DNA from: CAVRXQ01 sp963849105
GTDB taxonomy: Bacteria > Actinomycetota > Acidimicrobiia > Acidimicrobiales > Bog-793
DNA length: 64,000 nt
Direction of reading: 5' to 3'
NCBI GenBank assembly: GCA_963849105.1
Contig: CAWKGD010000005.1
Location: 372,001-436,000 of the forward strand
Under the pieces are notes generated by a model that was not told the origin of the DNA, did no database searches, and worked only from the letters and a program-made list of their open reading frames with translations. The first letter of the stretch is position 1. Every line of letters starts with the position of its first letter. A program made the position numbers and the translations under genes. Below are positions 55,470 through 63,797 of this stretch, one piece after another.

Positions 55470-55829
55470 CTACGGCTTGACGAACTCGACGCGCGCCATC
55501 GGCGCCGCGTCGCCGTTGCGTGTTCCGAGTTTCAGGATCCGCAGGTAGCCGCCGTTGCGATCGGCGTAGCGCGGACCGATATCGGAGAAGAGCTTGTGGG
55601 CCATCTCCTTGTCCCTCAAGAACGCGACGACCTCGCGCTGGTTGTGCACACCGCCGGCGCGCGCCTTTGTCACGAGTTTTTCCGCGACCGGGCGCATCTG
55701 CTTCGCCTTCGCCTCGGTCGTCACGATCGCTTCCGCCGCGATCAGCGACGCGATGAGGTTGCCGAGCATCGCCTTTTGATGCGCGGCGTCACCCCCGAGT
55801 CGCGGGCCTTTCTTCGGCGCGGCGGGCAC
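55470..55829 (-). CDS. rplQ: 50S ribosomal protein L17
   Basis: 119-residue large-subunit protein near the exit tunnel. GPRLGGDAAHQKAMLGNL is a variant of the usual KLGRTSAHRKAML start, and the end RILKLGTRNGDAAPMARVEF is typical. It lies 2 bases after rpoA, completing the alpha operon. Confidence 0.97.
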   Translation of the reverse strand: MPAAPKKGPRLGGDAAHQKAMLGNLIASLIAAEAIVTTEAKAKQMRPVAEKLVTKARAGGVHNQREVVAFLRDKEMAHKLFSDIGPRYADRNGGYLRILKLGTRNGDAAPMARVEFVKP

Positions 55830-55831
55830 GA

Positions 55832-56773
55832 TCAGTACCCCTCGCCGGCGAGCGCGAGCCCCCGCTCGTCAAGCCGCTGGAGCACCTCGTCGAGGCTCTT
55901 CTGGCCGAAGTTCGTGATCGCGAGCAGCTCGGCCGGCGTGCGCTGCACGAGCTCGCCGATCGTGTTGATCTGCGCGCGCTTCAGACAGTTGCGCGGCCGC
56001 TCTGTCAAGTCGAGCTCCTCGATCGGTCGGTCGAGGTCCGGCGATCCGCTCGTGATCGTGCCGGCGTCACCGAGCTCGAGGCCGTGCGCCTCGTCGGACA
56101 GGTCGGCGACGAGGCTGACGAGTGCCCGCAGCGTCTGACCGGCGGACGACAGCGCGGCGCGCGGGCTGATCGATCCGTCGGTCTCGATGTCCAAGACGAG
56201 TCGGTCGTAGTCGGTCGACTGTTCGACGCGCGTCGGCTCGACGCTGAATGCGACCCGCCGGACGGGCGAGAAGATCGCGTCGACCGGGATGACGCCAATC
56301 GTCGAGGAGTGCTTGTTCTTCTCCGCCGAGACGTAGCCCTTGCCCTGCTCCACGGTGACGTCCATCGCCAGACGACCCTTCGCGTTCACCGTGGCGATGT
56401 GCAGGTCCGGGTTCAAGATCTCGACATCCGAGGTGACCTTCAAGTCGGCGGCCATGACGTCCGCCGGACCACGCACGTCCAAGCGGAGCGTGACGCGCTC
56501 TTCGGTCGCGACAGTGAGGACGAGGTCCTTCAAGTTCAAGATGAGGTCGGAGACGTCCTCTTTCACACCCGGTAGGTACGTGAACTCGTGGAGGGCGTCG
56601 TCGAAACGGACCTGGGTGACCGCGGCGCCCGGGATCGAAGACAAAAGCGTCCGGCGCAGCGTGTTGCCGATCGTGTAGCCGAAGCCCGGGTCGAGTGGGC
56701 CGATCGAAAAGCGCTGCCGATTCTCTTCCTCTTCGCCGATCGCTTCGACGGTGGGGCGCTGGATAATGAGCAT
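55832..56773 (-). CDS. rpoA: RNA polymerase alpha subunit
   Basis: 313-residue alpha subunit. The N-terminal dimerisation domain has FGYTIGNTLRRTLLSSIPG and the C-terminal domain has LKRAQINTIGELVQRT followed by NFGQKSLDEV, the promoter-UP and activator-contact region. The ATG is at 56771-56773. It lies between rpsD and rplQ in the conserved order. Confidence 0.98.
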   Translation of the reverse strand: MLIIQRPTVEAIGEEEENRQRFSIGPLDPGFGYTIGNTLRRTLLSSIPGAAVTQVRFDDALHEFTYLPGVKEDVSDLILNLKDLVLTVATEERVTLRLDVRGPADVMAADLKVTSDVEILNPDLHIATVNAKGRLAMDVTVEQGKGYVSAEKNKHSSTIGVIPVDAIFSPVRRVAFSVEPTRVEQSTDYDRLVLDIETDGSISPRAALSSAGQTLRALVSLVADLSDEAHGLELGDAGTITSGSPDLDRPIEELDLTERPRNCLKRAQINTIGELVQRTPAELLAITNFGQKSLDEVLQRLDERGLALAGEGY

Positions 56774-56804
56774 GGCGTGGGACTCCTGTGATTCGGGCGG
56801 TCGG

Positions 56805-57431
56805 TTACTTCGAGTACAGCTCGACGATCAGCTGCTCGCGCACCTGGGTGTCGATCTGGGCGCGTTCGGGAAGCGCGCGGATGGCGAGCGAGCGTCCCGA
56901 CTCGTCGGCTTCGATCCAGCCGGGGATGGGACGGTCGATCAGGTCGAGGTTCTGGCGGATCGTCACGTCGTCTTGCGCGCGGTTCGCCAGCGCGACGGCG
57001 TCGCCGACGCGCACGCGAAAGCTCGGGATCGTCACCCGCTGGCCATTCACCGTGACAAGACCGTGCGAGACGAACTGGCGCGACTGGGCACGGCTAGCGC
57101 CCCACTTCGCGCGGAAGACGACGTTGTCGAGACGCGTCTCCAACATCCGCAGCAGGTTCTCGCCGGTGATGCCCGATTGGCGGTTCGCCTCCTCGTAGAG
57201 GTTGCGGAACTGGCGCTCGAGTACGCCGTAGATACGGCGCGCCTTCTGCTTCTCACGCAGCTGGGCCAAGTACTCCGATCCCTGCCGCATGCGGTCGCGG
57301 CCGTGCTCGCCGGGCGGGTACGGGCGCCGTTCGATCGGGCACTGGGGGCTGTCGCACTTCGGCCCTTTCAAGAACAGCTTCACTTTCTCCCGGCGGCACA
57401 GACGGCACGCCGGCCCCGTGTAGCGGGCCAT
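56805..57431 (-). CDS. rpsD: 30S ribosomal protein S4, zinc-binding (C+) form
   Basis: 208 residues. The N-terminus CRLCRREKVKLFLKGPKC, with a further Cys after it, is the four-cysteine zinc-binding form rather than the C- paralogue, so the protein should need zinc. The S4 RNA-binding domain (LDNVVFRAKWG, FVSHGLVTVNG) follows. It is 12 bases after rpsK. In E. coli S4 represses this operon; no leader structure was examined. Confidence 0.97.
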   Translation of the reverse strand: MARYTGPACRLCRREKVKLFLKGPKCDSPQCPIERRPYPPGEHGRDRMRQGSEYLAQLREKQKARRIYGVLERQFRNLYEEANRQSGITGENLLRMLETRLDNVVFRAKWGASRAQSRQFVSHGLVTVNGQRVTIPSFRVRVGDAVALANRAQDDVTIRQNLDLIDRPIPGWIEADESGRSLAIRALPERAQIDTQVREQLIVELYSK

Positions 57432-57443
57432 GAAATCGACCTC

Positions 57444-57845
57444 CTAGACGCGGCGCCGCTTTTTCGGGCGGCAACCGTTGTGGGGAATGGGCGTGACGTC
57501 TTTGATCCCGGTGACCTCGATACCGGCCGCGGCGATCGAGCGGATCGCGGTCTCCCGGCCTGAACCCGGGCCGCGCACCAAGACGTCGACGCGGCGCACA
57601 CCGTGCTCCATCGCCCGGCGCGCGCACTGCTCGGCGGCCATCTGCGCGGCGAACGGCGTCGACTTGCGCGACCCCTTGAAGCCGACATTGCCCGCGGACG
57701 CCCAGGCGAGGACGTTCCCCTCGAGGTCGGAGATGGCGACGATCGTGTTGTTGAACGAACTCTTGATGTGGGCGACGCCGTGGGCGACGTTCTTCTTCTC
57801 GCGCTTGCGGGGGCGACGGCCACCGGGCTTTTTCTGTGGCGGCAT
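57444..57845 (-). CDS. rpsK: 30S ribosomal protein S11
   Basis: 133 residues. HIKSSFNNTIVAISD, WASAGNVGFKGSRK and HNGCRPKKRRRV are universal S11 segments. The start ATG at 57843-57845 shares one base with the rpsM stop, which fixes the start; a longer open frame upstream runs through rpsM and is not used. Confidence 0.98.
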   Translation of the reverse strand: MPPQKKPGGRRPRKREKKNVAHGVAHIKSSFNNTIVAISDLEGNVLAWASAGNVGFKGSRKSTPFAAQMAAEQCARRAMEHGVRRVDVLVRGPGSGRETAIRSIAAAGIEVTGIKDVTPIPHNGCRPKKRRRV

Positions 57846-58225
57846 CAGTGCTTCCTGACCTTCTTCTTCCCGGCGACGGTCTTTTTCGGACCCTTGCGCG
57901 TCCGGGCGTTCGTGTGGGTGCGCTGGCCGTGCACCGGCAGACCACGACGGTGACGGATGCCTTGGTACGAGCCGATCTCCATCTTCCGCTTGATGTCCTG
58001 CGCGATGTCGCGGCGCAGGTCTCCTTCGACCTTCACGTTTGCGTCGACGTAGGTGCGGATCCTCGCCACCTCGTCGTCGGTGAGGTCGCGGACGCGGGTG
58101 TCCACGCTCAGGTCGGTCGCGCGGCAGATCTGGCGGGCGGTCGTGCGACCGACGCCGTAGATGTAGGTGAGCGCGATCTCGAGCCTTTTCTCTCTCGGGA
58201 TGTCGACGCCGGAGATTCGAGCCAT
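57845..58225 (-). CDS. rpsM: 30S ribosomal protein S13
   Basis: 126 residues beginning MARISGVDIPREKRLEIAL with the h2th core IYGVGRTTA and the tRNA-contact segment HRRGLPVHGQRTHTNARTR. The C-terminal tail is lysine-rich. It starts 3 bases after rpmJ. Confidence 0.98.
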   Translation of the reverse strand: MARISGVDIPREKRLEIALTYIYGVGRTTARQICRATDLSVDTRVRDLTDDEVARIRTYVDANVKVEGDLRRDIAQDIKRKMEIGSYQGIRHRRGLPVHGQRTHTNARTRKGPKKTVAGKKKVRKH

Positions 58226-58228
58226 GTC

Positions 58229-58342
58229 CTAACCCTGCCGCTGCTTGTGGCGCGGGTTGTCGCAGATCACCATGATCCGGCCGTGCCGGCGGATGACCTT
58301 GCACTTTTCGCACATCGGTTTGACGCTCGGTCGAACCTTCAC
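58229..58342 (-). CDS. rpmJ: 50S ribosomal protein L36, zinc-binding form
   Basis: 37-residue protein, MKVRPSVKPMCEKCKVIRR at the start and ICDNPRHKQRQG at the end. The Cys-Cys-Cys-His set of the zinc-binding form is complete. The start is GTG at 58340-58342, with AAAGGA 11 bases before. The nearby ATG at 58345-58347 is out of frame and hits a stop at once. Confidence 0.95.
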   Translation of the reverse strand: MKVRPSVKPMCEKCKVIRRHGRIMVICDNPRHKQRQG

Positions 58343-58400
58343 CGCATTGTCCTTTGATTCTCGAAGTGATTGGTGGAGCCGCGCATCAGGGGCTAGGAGC

Positions 58401-58625
58401 TCACTTGTACCGGTAGGTGATCCGTCCGCGGCTCAAGTCGTACGGCGTGATCTCGACTTGAACCCGGTCGCCCGGCAGGATCCGGATGCGGTGCATCCGC
58501 ATCTTCCCCGAACTGTGGGCGAGCACCTTGTGGCCGTTCTCGAGCTCGACGCGGAACATCGCGTTCGGGAGCGGCTCGACGACCGTGCCCTCGAGCACGA
58601 TCGCGTCCTCTTTCGGTTTCGGCAG
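58401..58625 (-). CDS. infA: Translation initiation factor IF-1 (probable CTG start)
   Basis: 74-residue S1/OB-fold factor that blocks the ribosomal A site during initiation. The protein reads PKPKEDAIVLEGTVVEPLPN at the start, then MFRVELENGHKVLAH and YDLSRGRITYRYK, near identical to actinobacterial IF-1. No ATG, GTG or TTG precedes this N-terminus closely. A CTG at 58623-58625 lies right where the family Met is, with GGAGGGG five bases upstream. The next GTG upstream (58677-58679) would add 18 residues without a ribosome site. It is upstream of rpmJ, 58 bases away. Confidence 0.92.
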   Translation of the reverse strand: MPKPKEDAIVLEGTVVEPLPNAMFRVELENGHKVLAHSSGKMRMHRIRILPGDRVQVEITPYDLSRGRITYRYK

Positions 58626-58985
58626 GTTCCCCTCCTCGATGAGACTGCTCGTAACTCCGGGCGCGTGCCGCGACCACACCGCACCGACCGGAAGGGTGTC
58701 CCCTCGCCACCAGCGGATTGCGGCCGTGGGGCCACACGACGCCCGACCTTGCCCGCGACCAACCGCGAGCCAGACGGCCCGAAGCAAGAAAAAGTGTAGC
58801 GGCTCGACGGCGAAACAGCGACGGCCGTGCCCCTTTTCTCCCATGTCGGGACGCTCGCAACCCCTCAGGCGGGCGGGCGTGACCGCCGCGCGCACCGGCC
58901 GCATTTTTCTACAAGGGTGCCGGATCCTCGCCTACGGTTTGGCCGCGGGCGGCGCGCGGTGCAGCCGCCGGAAAGGGCGGTGGCG
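58626..58985. other. Divergent gap between infA and the AIM24-like gene
   Basis: 360 bases with no gene recognised. On the minus strand TACACT at 58798-58793 could be a -10 for infA, leaving a leader of about 165 bases, but no good -35 is seen. Open frames crossing the gap are extensions of infA and of the AIM24-like gene without conserved content. It holds promoters in both directions by necessity of gene arrangement. Confidence 0.4.
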
Positions 58986-59771
58986 ATGACCGTCACCCAG
59001 AAGCTGAGCGGTGAGTTCGCCCAGCTCGTCACGTGCCAGCTCGAGCCCGACCAGCAACTGTTCTCCGACGCGACGAAGTTCCGCTGGAAGACGACGAACG
59101 TTTCGATCGAGACGCGCCTTTCGACCCCGGGTGGACCCGCCGACCAGGCGAAAGCGAAGGGCGGGCTCGCCGGGGCGCTCGCCACCGCTGTCGAGGTGGG
59201 AAAGCGAGCCCTTTCGGGACAGAGCCTCGCCTTCCAGTGGTTCCGGTCCGCGGGGGGCTCGGGACTCGTCGCTTTCTCTGGCGAACAGCCGGGTCAGATT
59301 CGCGTCCTCGAGCTCGACGGCACGTCGGGTTGGTACGCGGAAAGCCGGGCGTTCGTCTGTGCCGAAGGAAGCATCTCGTACGACATCGACTTCACGGGGC
59401 TCATGCTCGGCGTCCGATCTCGCGAGGGTTTCATCCTCGAGCACTTCCGAGGGGCGGGCACGCTCGTCGTAGGTGGCGGGGGGACGATCGTCGAGCTCAA
59501 CCCCGCCGCCTACGGGGGAAAGATCCAGGTCCACGTCGGCGCACTCGTCGCCTTCTCCGACGCGCTGCGGTTCACGACCGAACGCATCGCGCCGGTCGGC
59601 GGGCAGCTGGCGATGGCGGCGCTGTTCGGCGGCGGGGGGATCAACCTCATCTCGTTGGAAGGTGACGGCACGGTGCTGTTGCAGACGACGATCCACAACC
59701 AGTACGAGCAGGAAGAAAAGGGAGACGACCGCTCGCGGACCGGGCTCGCCGGCACGGTGCTCGGCCGCTGA
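58986..59771 (+). CDS. AIM24-family protein
   Basis: 261-residue soluble beta-rich protein of the AIM24 family (TIGR00266-like), which forms a trimeric double-beta-helix jelly roll and has no settled bacterial role. Glycine-rich repeating segments GLVAFSGEQPGQIRVLELDG, GFILEHFRGAGTLVVGGGG and FGGGGINLISLEGDGTVLLQT are the family pattern. ATG at 58986 has GGAAAGGGCGG upstream. It interrupts the ribosomal/secretion gene run on the opposite strand and is followed 55 bases later by a small coiled-coil gene. Confidence 0.78.
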   Translation: MTVTQKLSGEFAQLVTCQLEPDQQLFSDATKFRWKTTNVSIETRLSTPGGPADQAKAKGGLAGALATAVEVGKRALSGQSLAFQWFRSAGGSGLVAFSGEQPGQIRVLELDGTSGWYAESRAFVCAEGSISYDIDFTGLMLGVRSREGFILEHFRGAGTLVVGGGGTIVELNPAAYGGKIQVHVGALVAFSDALRFTTERIAPVGGQLAMAALFGGGGINLISLEGDGTVLLQTTIHNQYEQEEKGDDRSRTGLAGTVLGR

Positions 59772-59826
59772 AGTTTCACGGTTCAGGCAGGTTTGGTCAG
59801 AGACCGAACGACAAAAAGGAGGCGCG

Positions 59827-60144
59827 ATGGCGCTCTTGGACAAGATGAAGCAACAGGCGGCCCAGGTCGCCCAGAAGGCGCAGGAAGCCGGCCGGGCCGG
59901 CCAGGCGAAGCTCGAGGAGGTCCAGGCGCGCCGGCAGCTCGACGCGATGTACCGCGATCTCGGCGCGGCGATCTACGCCGATCACGCCGGTCGCGGCGAC
60001 GAGACGAACTCTGCAGAGATCAACCGTCTCTACGACGAGATCGCCAAGTGGGAACAAGAACACGGCAGTGCGCCGACGGACGCCACACCGAGCGCCGATC
60101 CGTCGAGCGGGGACACCCCCCCAGCAGGTGACTTCAAGCTCTGA
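59827..60144 (+). CDS. Small coiled-coil protein of unknown function
   Basis: 105 residues: an amphipathic helix rich in Lys, Gln and Ala (MALLDKMKQQAAQVAQKAQE then AGQAKLEEVQARRQ), a second helical part with LDAMYRDLGAAIYADHAG, and an acidic Pro/Ser/Thr tail. It resembles short conserved actinobacterial hypotheticals. ATG at 59827 follows an AAAAGGAGG ribosome site. Being directly after the AIM24-like gene suggests they work together, which is inference. Confidence 0.7.
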   Translation: MALLDKMKQQAAQVAQKAQEAGRAGQAKLEEVQARRQLDAMYRDLGAAIYADHAGRGDETNSAEINRLYDEIAKWEQEHGSAPTDATPSADPSSGDTPPAGDFKL

Positions 60145-60257
60145 AATCGCCTCCGGCCGCGCGTGAACGAGCGGGGAGCGCATCACCCGGCGGTTGACGG
60201 CTCCCCCGGGATCGTGGACAGAGGAAGGCGAAGACTTGGAGCGGAAGACGGTGTGAT

Positions 60258-60998
60258 CTAAGCGAGTGTGAGTACCTCGGGGCCGTCCTCGGTGATGGCG
60301 ATCGTGTGCTCGAAGTGCGCGGACAGACTGCCGTCGGCGGTGATCACCGACCAGCCGTCATCGAGCTCGATCGTGTCCGGTCCGCCGACGTTCACCATCG
60401 GCTCGACCGCGAACACATTGCCAACCTTCAGCTTCGGACCGGGATTGCCCGGCCAGTAATTCGGCACCTGCGGTTCCTCGTGCATCGCCGTACCGATGCC
60501 GTGTCCGACGTAGCGGCGCACGACCGAGAATCCGGCGGACTCGGCGACCCGCTGCACGGCGGCACCGATGTCGTGCAGGCGCTTGCCTTCGTGCATCTCG
60601 TCGATCCCCGCCCACAACGAGCGCTCGGTGACCTCGATGAGCCGACGCGCGAGCTCAGAGATCTCCCCCACCGGCGCGGTGTACGCCGCGTCGCCGTGGT
60701 AGCCCTCGAGGATCGCCCCGCAGTCGACCGAGATGATGTCGCCGTCTTTCAGGACGTACGACCCGGGAATGCCGTGGACGATCATGTTGTTCGGCGACGT
60801 ACAGATCGTCGCCGGGAAACCATGGTAGTTCAAAAAGTTCGAGCGAGCACCGCGCGCCTCCAGCACTTCGCGCGCGACTTTGTCGAGGCCTTCGGTCGTA
60901 ACCCCGGGCACGATCGCGGCGCGCGTCTTTTCGTGGATCTCGGCGACGACCTTGCCGGCGCGTCGCATCTTCGCGATTTCGTCTTTCGTCCGGATCAC
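60258..60998 (-). CDS. map: Methionine aminopeptidase, type I
   Basis: Removes N-terminal Met from nascent proteins. The 246 residues show the His of YHGFPATICTSPN and metal ligands in ISVDCGAI, HGDAAYTAP, GHGIGTAMHEEP and the Glu residues of FAVEPM and the C-terminus (FEHTIAITEDG). It overlaps adk by 4 bases, the normal secY-adk-map order. Confidence 0.97.
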   Translation of the reverse strand: MIRTKDEIAKMRRAGKVVAEIHEKTRAAIVPGVTTEGLDKVAREVLEARGARSNFLNYHGFPATICTSPNNMIVHGIPGSYVLKDGDIISVDCGAILEGYHGDAAYTAPVGEISELARRLIEVTERSLWAGIDEMHEGKRLHDIGAAVQRVAESAGFSVVRRYVGHGIGTAMHEEPQVPNYWPGNPGPKLKVGNVFAVEPMVNVGGPDTIELDDGWSVITADGSLSAHFEHTIAITEDGPEVLTLA

Positions 60999-61675
60999 GC
61001 GCGTGTCTCCATGTTCCCGTCGAGGCGCGCGTCGATGAGGGAGATCAGTCGATTTGTGACGTCGTCGGGAGTTCCAGTTCCTTGGACAGAAACGAGTTTA
61101 CCGACCCTGCGATAACGAGCGATCAACGGCGCAGTCTCCTTGTCGTACAGATCGAGTCGCCGACGGATCGCCTCTTCGGTGTCGTCCTCGCGCTGTACAA
61201 CCTCGCCGCCACAGAGGTCACAGATCCAGTCGGTCTTCGGCGGTGACGTCACCGAGTAGTTCGTCCCGCAAACCGAGCACGCCCTGCGACCGGCGAGCCG
61301 TCGCAGGACGAGGCTCGTCGGCACGACCAAGTTGACCACCAAGTCGAGTTCCAACGGCGCGAGGATCTTGTCCAAGCGGTCGGCTTGGTTCACCGTACGC
61401 GGGAAACCGTCGAAGACGAAGCCACGATCTCTCGTGTCGTCGACGGTCAGCCGCTGGGCGACCATCTCCAAGACGATGTCATCTGGGATCAGCTCGCCGC
61501 GGTCCATCGCCGCTTGCACCTGCAGGCCGAGCGGCGATTCCTCTTTCACCGCGGCGCGCAGCATGTCGCCGGTCGAGATGTGAGCGATCGCATAGTGGTG
61601 CGAGATTCGCTCGCACTGGGTTCCTTTGCCGGCGCCCTGCTTGCCGAGGACGATCAGTCGCGCGCCGGGGATCAC
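60995..61675 (-). CDS. adk: Adenylate kinase with zinc-type LID
   Basis: Interconverts ATP, ADP and AMP. The 226 residues have P-loop GKQGAGKGTQ, the AMP motif FDGFPRTVNQ, and a LID with Cys-x2-Cys (CSVCGTNY) and a second Cys-x2-Cys (CDLCGGE), predicting bound zinc as in the Gram-positive long form. The start is GTG at 61673-61675, sharing one base with the secY TAG. Confidence 0.97.
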   Translation of the reverse strand: MIPGARLIVLGKQGAGKGTQCERISHHYAIAHISTGDMLRAAVKEESPLGLQVQAAMDRGELIPDDIVLEMVAQRLTVDDTRDRGFVFDGFPRTVNQADRLDKILAPLELDLVVNLVVPTSLVLRRLAGRRACSVCGTNYSVTSPPKTDWICDLCGGEVVQREDDTEEAIRRRLDLYDKETAPLIARYRRVGKLVSVQGTGTPDDVTNRLISLIDARLDGNMETRA

Positions 61676-62970
61676 TACGCGAGGTAGCCCTCGTAGTTAC
61701 GCATCGTGAGCTGGGAGTTGATTTGCTGGTTCGTCTGCAGCGCAACGCCGACGCTGATTAGCAGCGTCGTACCAAAGAACGGGATCCCGGTGATGTGCCA
61801 TGCCGCGAGGATCGCCGAGGGGACGAGCGCGACGAACGCCAAGAAAAGCGAGCCCGGAAGCGTGATGCGGTTGAGGATCTTCGACAGGTACGTCTCGGTC
61901 GGCGGTCCGGGACGGATGCCGGGGATGTAGCCGCCCTGCTTGCGGATCTGGTCGGCCTGCTGGATCGGGTCGAAGCTCACCTGCACATAAAAGAACGTGA
62001 AGGCGACGATGAACAGGCCGTAGAGGATCAGGTACACCCCGCCGATCGGGTTGACCAAGTTGGAGTTGATCCAGGTGCGCACGCCCTGCCACGGCAGCAC
62101 GGTCGAGATCAGAACCGGGATGTACAACAGCGAGCTCGCGAAGATGATCGGGATGACGCCCGCTTGGTTCACCTTCAACGGGATGTAGGTGCTCTGGCCG
62201 CCGTACATGCGACGCCCCTGAACCCGGCGGGCGAACGTGACGGGGATGCGGCGCTGGCCGAGTTCGACAAAGACGATCGCCACCAACAACGCGATGCAGA
62301 CGATGCCGATGATCGCGAGCCCGCCCCACGACTTGTCGGCCTTGATCAGATCGACGTCCAGCGGCAATGTCGCGACGACGTTGGCGAAGATGATGATCGA
62401 CATCCCCTGGCCGATGCCGCGCTGGGTGATGAGCTCGCCGAGCCACATGACGAACGCCGTACCGGCGGTGAAGGTCAAGATGATGAACAGCACGTGTAGC
62501 GCCGTGAAGTCCGGGATCAGATCGACCGAGCTCGAAGCGCTTCCCGACAACAACTCCCCAGAATGCAGCAAGAAGACGAGACCGGAGGACTGCATCAGCG
62601 CCAGACCGACGGTCAGATAGCGCGTCGCCTGGGTGAGCTTGCGCTGTCCGACGGCGCCCTGGTCGCGCCATTCGGCGAACTTCGGGATCACCGTCGTCAA
62701 GAGCTGGATGATGATCGACGACGTGATGTAGGGCATGATCCCGAGCCCCAAAACCGCGGCACGCGCCAGTGCGCCACCGGAGAACAGGTTCAAGAAGCCG
62801 AGCAGACCCTGGCCCTTCGAGGCGTTCGAGATCGACCGGATCGCCTTGAAGCTCACCCCCGGGACGGGGATGTTCGCGCCGAACTGGTAGATGGCGATGA
62901 TGAGCAGCGTGAAGAGGACCTTGTTCCGCAGGTCCGCGACACGGACGATGTTCTTCAGACTTCCGAGCAC
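61675..62970 (-). CDS. secY: Preprotein translocase subunit SecY
   Basis: Ten-helix channel of the Sec pathway. The 431 residues start MLGSLKNIVRVADLRNKVLF and include the plug-proximal GGALARAAVLGLGIMPY and the late motif GIRPGPPTETYLSKI. The start is GTG at 62968-62970. It lies after rplO and 84 bases from it, at the end of the spc-type operon. Confidence 0.98.
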   Translation of the reverse strand: MLGSLKNIVRVADLRNKVLFTLLIIAIYQFGANIPVPGVSFKAIRSISNASKGQGLLGFLNLFSGGALARAAVLGLGIMPYITSSIIIQLLTTVIPKFAEWRDQGAVGQRKLTQATRYLTVGLALMQSSGLVFLLHSGELLSGSASSSVDLIPDFTALHVLFIILTFTAGTAFVMWLGELITQRGIGQGMSIIIFANVVATLPLDVDLIKADKSWGGLAIIGIVCIALLVAIVFVELGQRRIPVTFARRVQGRRMYGGQSTYIPLKVNQAGVIPIIFASSLLYIPVLISTVLPWQGVRTWINSNLVNPIGGVYLILYGLFIVAFTFFYVQVSFDPIQQADQIRKQGGYIPGIRPGPPTETYLSKILNRITLPGSLFLAFVALVPSAILAAWHITGIPFFGTTLLISVGVALQTNQQINSQLTMRNYEGYLA

Positions 62971-63054
62971 GAACGTCCCTCTCGCATGAACCGAGGTCGC
63001 ACCCGCCCGTTCACGCCAAATTCGGCGTTTCGGCCCACGGGCACCGGATGATCC

Positions 63055-63543
63055 TTACCGGTTCGCCAGCGCGTTGCCCCGCGCCGGCGGCCTGCGGTCT
63101 CCCCTCGGACGGGGGACGACCGTCGCTGATCCTCCTGCCGCAGTGATCGCTTCTGCGGCCGACTTCGAAAAAGCGTGCGCTTCGACGGCCACCGCTCGGG
63201 AAAGCTCGCCCCGGCCGAGCACCTTCACGAGGCTTTTCGCGTGCAAGAGGCCGGCGCGACGAAGGCTCTCCGGGTCGACGGAGTCCGCCCCGAGCGTCTC
63301 CAGGTCGTCGAGGTTGACGACCTGATAGGAGATGCGGAACGGGTTCTTAAAGCCGCGCAGCTTCGGGATGCGCTGGGTGAGCGGCAGCTGTCCGCCCTCG
63401 AAACCGGCGTTGACGGTGTTGCGGGCCAGCTGGCCCTTCGTACCGCGCCCGGCGGTCTTTCCGCCCTTGCCGCCCGTACCGCGCGCGACCCGACGCCGCG
63501 GTCGGTGGGCCCCCCTCGGGGGGGCGAGGTCGTGGAGCCTCAC
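63055..63543 (-). CDS. rplO: 50S ribosomal protein L15
   Basis: 162 residues from GTG at 63541-63543, which overlaps the rpmD stop (GTGA). VRLHDLAPPRGAHRPRRRVARG is a variant of the L15 start, TAGRGTKGQ and GFEGGQLPLTQRIPKLRGF are the conserved core, and the C-terminus is basic. The open frame continues upstream through rpmD, but this start gives the family length. Confidence 0.95.
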   Translation of the reverse strand: MRLHDLAPPRGAHRPRRRVARGTGGKGGKTAGRGTKGQLARNTVNAGFEGGQLPLTQRIPKLRGFKNPFRISYQVVNLDDLETLGADSVDPESLRRAGLLHAKSLVKVLGRGELSRAVAVEAHAFSKSAAEAITAAGGSATVVPRPRGDRRPPARGNALANR

Positions 63544-63797
63544 TTCGCCTCCTCGGCGGCGCGTCGGCGCGTGCTCGTCGGTTTCCCTGCCTCGAGACTG
63601 CGCACCTCGACGAGGTGCGAAACGGCGCTCAGCATGCCACGGATCTCGGGGCGATCGGGCACGATGCGGGTGGCGCCGACGTGTTTCAAACCGAGGGCGC
63701 GCAGCGTCGCGCGGTGCTTCGGCTTCGTCCCGATCCGAGAGCGCACCTGGGTAACGACAAGTCCAACGCCGGTCAGATCCGGCTTCGCCGTGCTCAT
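63540..63797 (-). CDS. rpmD: 50S ribosomal protein L30, with C-terminal extension
   Basis: 85 residues; the core VTQVRSRIGTKPKHRATLRALGL (in pieces VTQVRSRIGTKP and HRATLRALGL) and RGMLSAVSHLVEV match bacterial L30, which is usually about 60 residues. About 20 extra residues, mostly basic, follow the core. ATG at 63795-63797 overlaps the rpsE stop by 3 bases. Confidence 0.93.
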   Translation of the reverse strand: MSTAKPDLTGVGLVVTQVRSRIGTKPKHRATLRALGLKHVGATRIVPDRPEIRGMLSAVSHLVEVRSLEAGKPTSTRRRAAEEAK

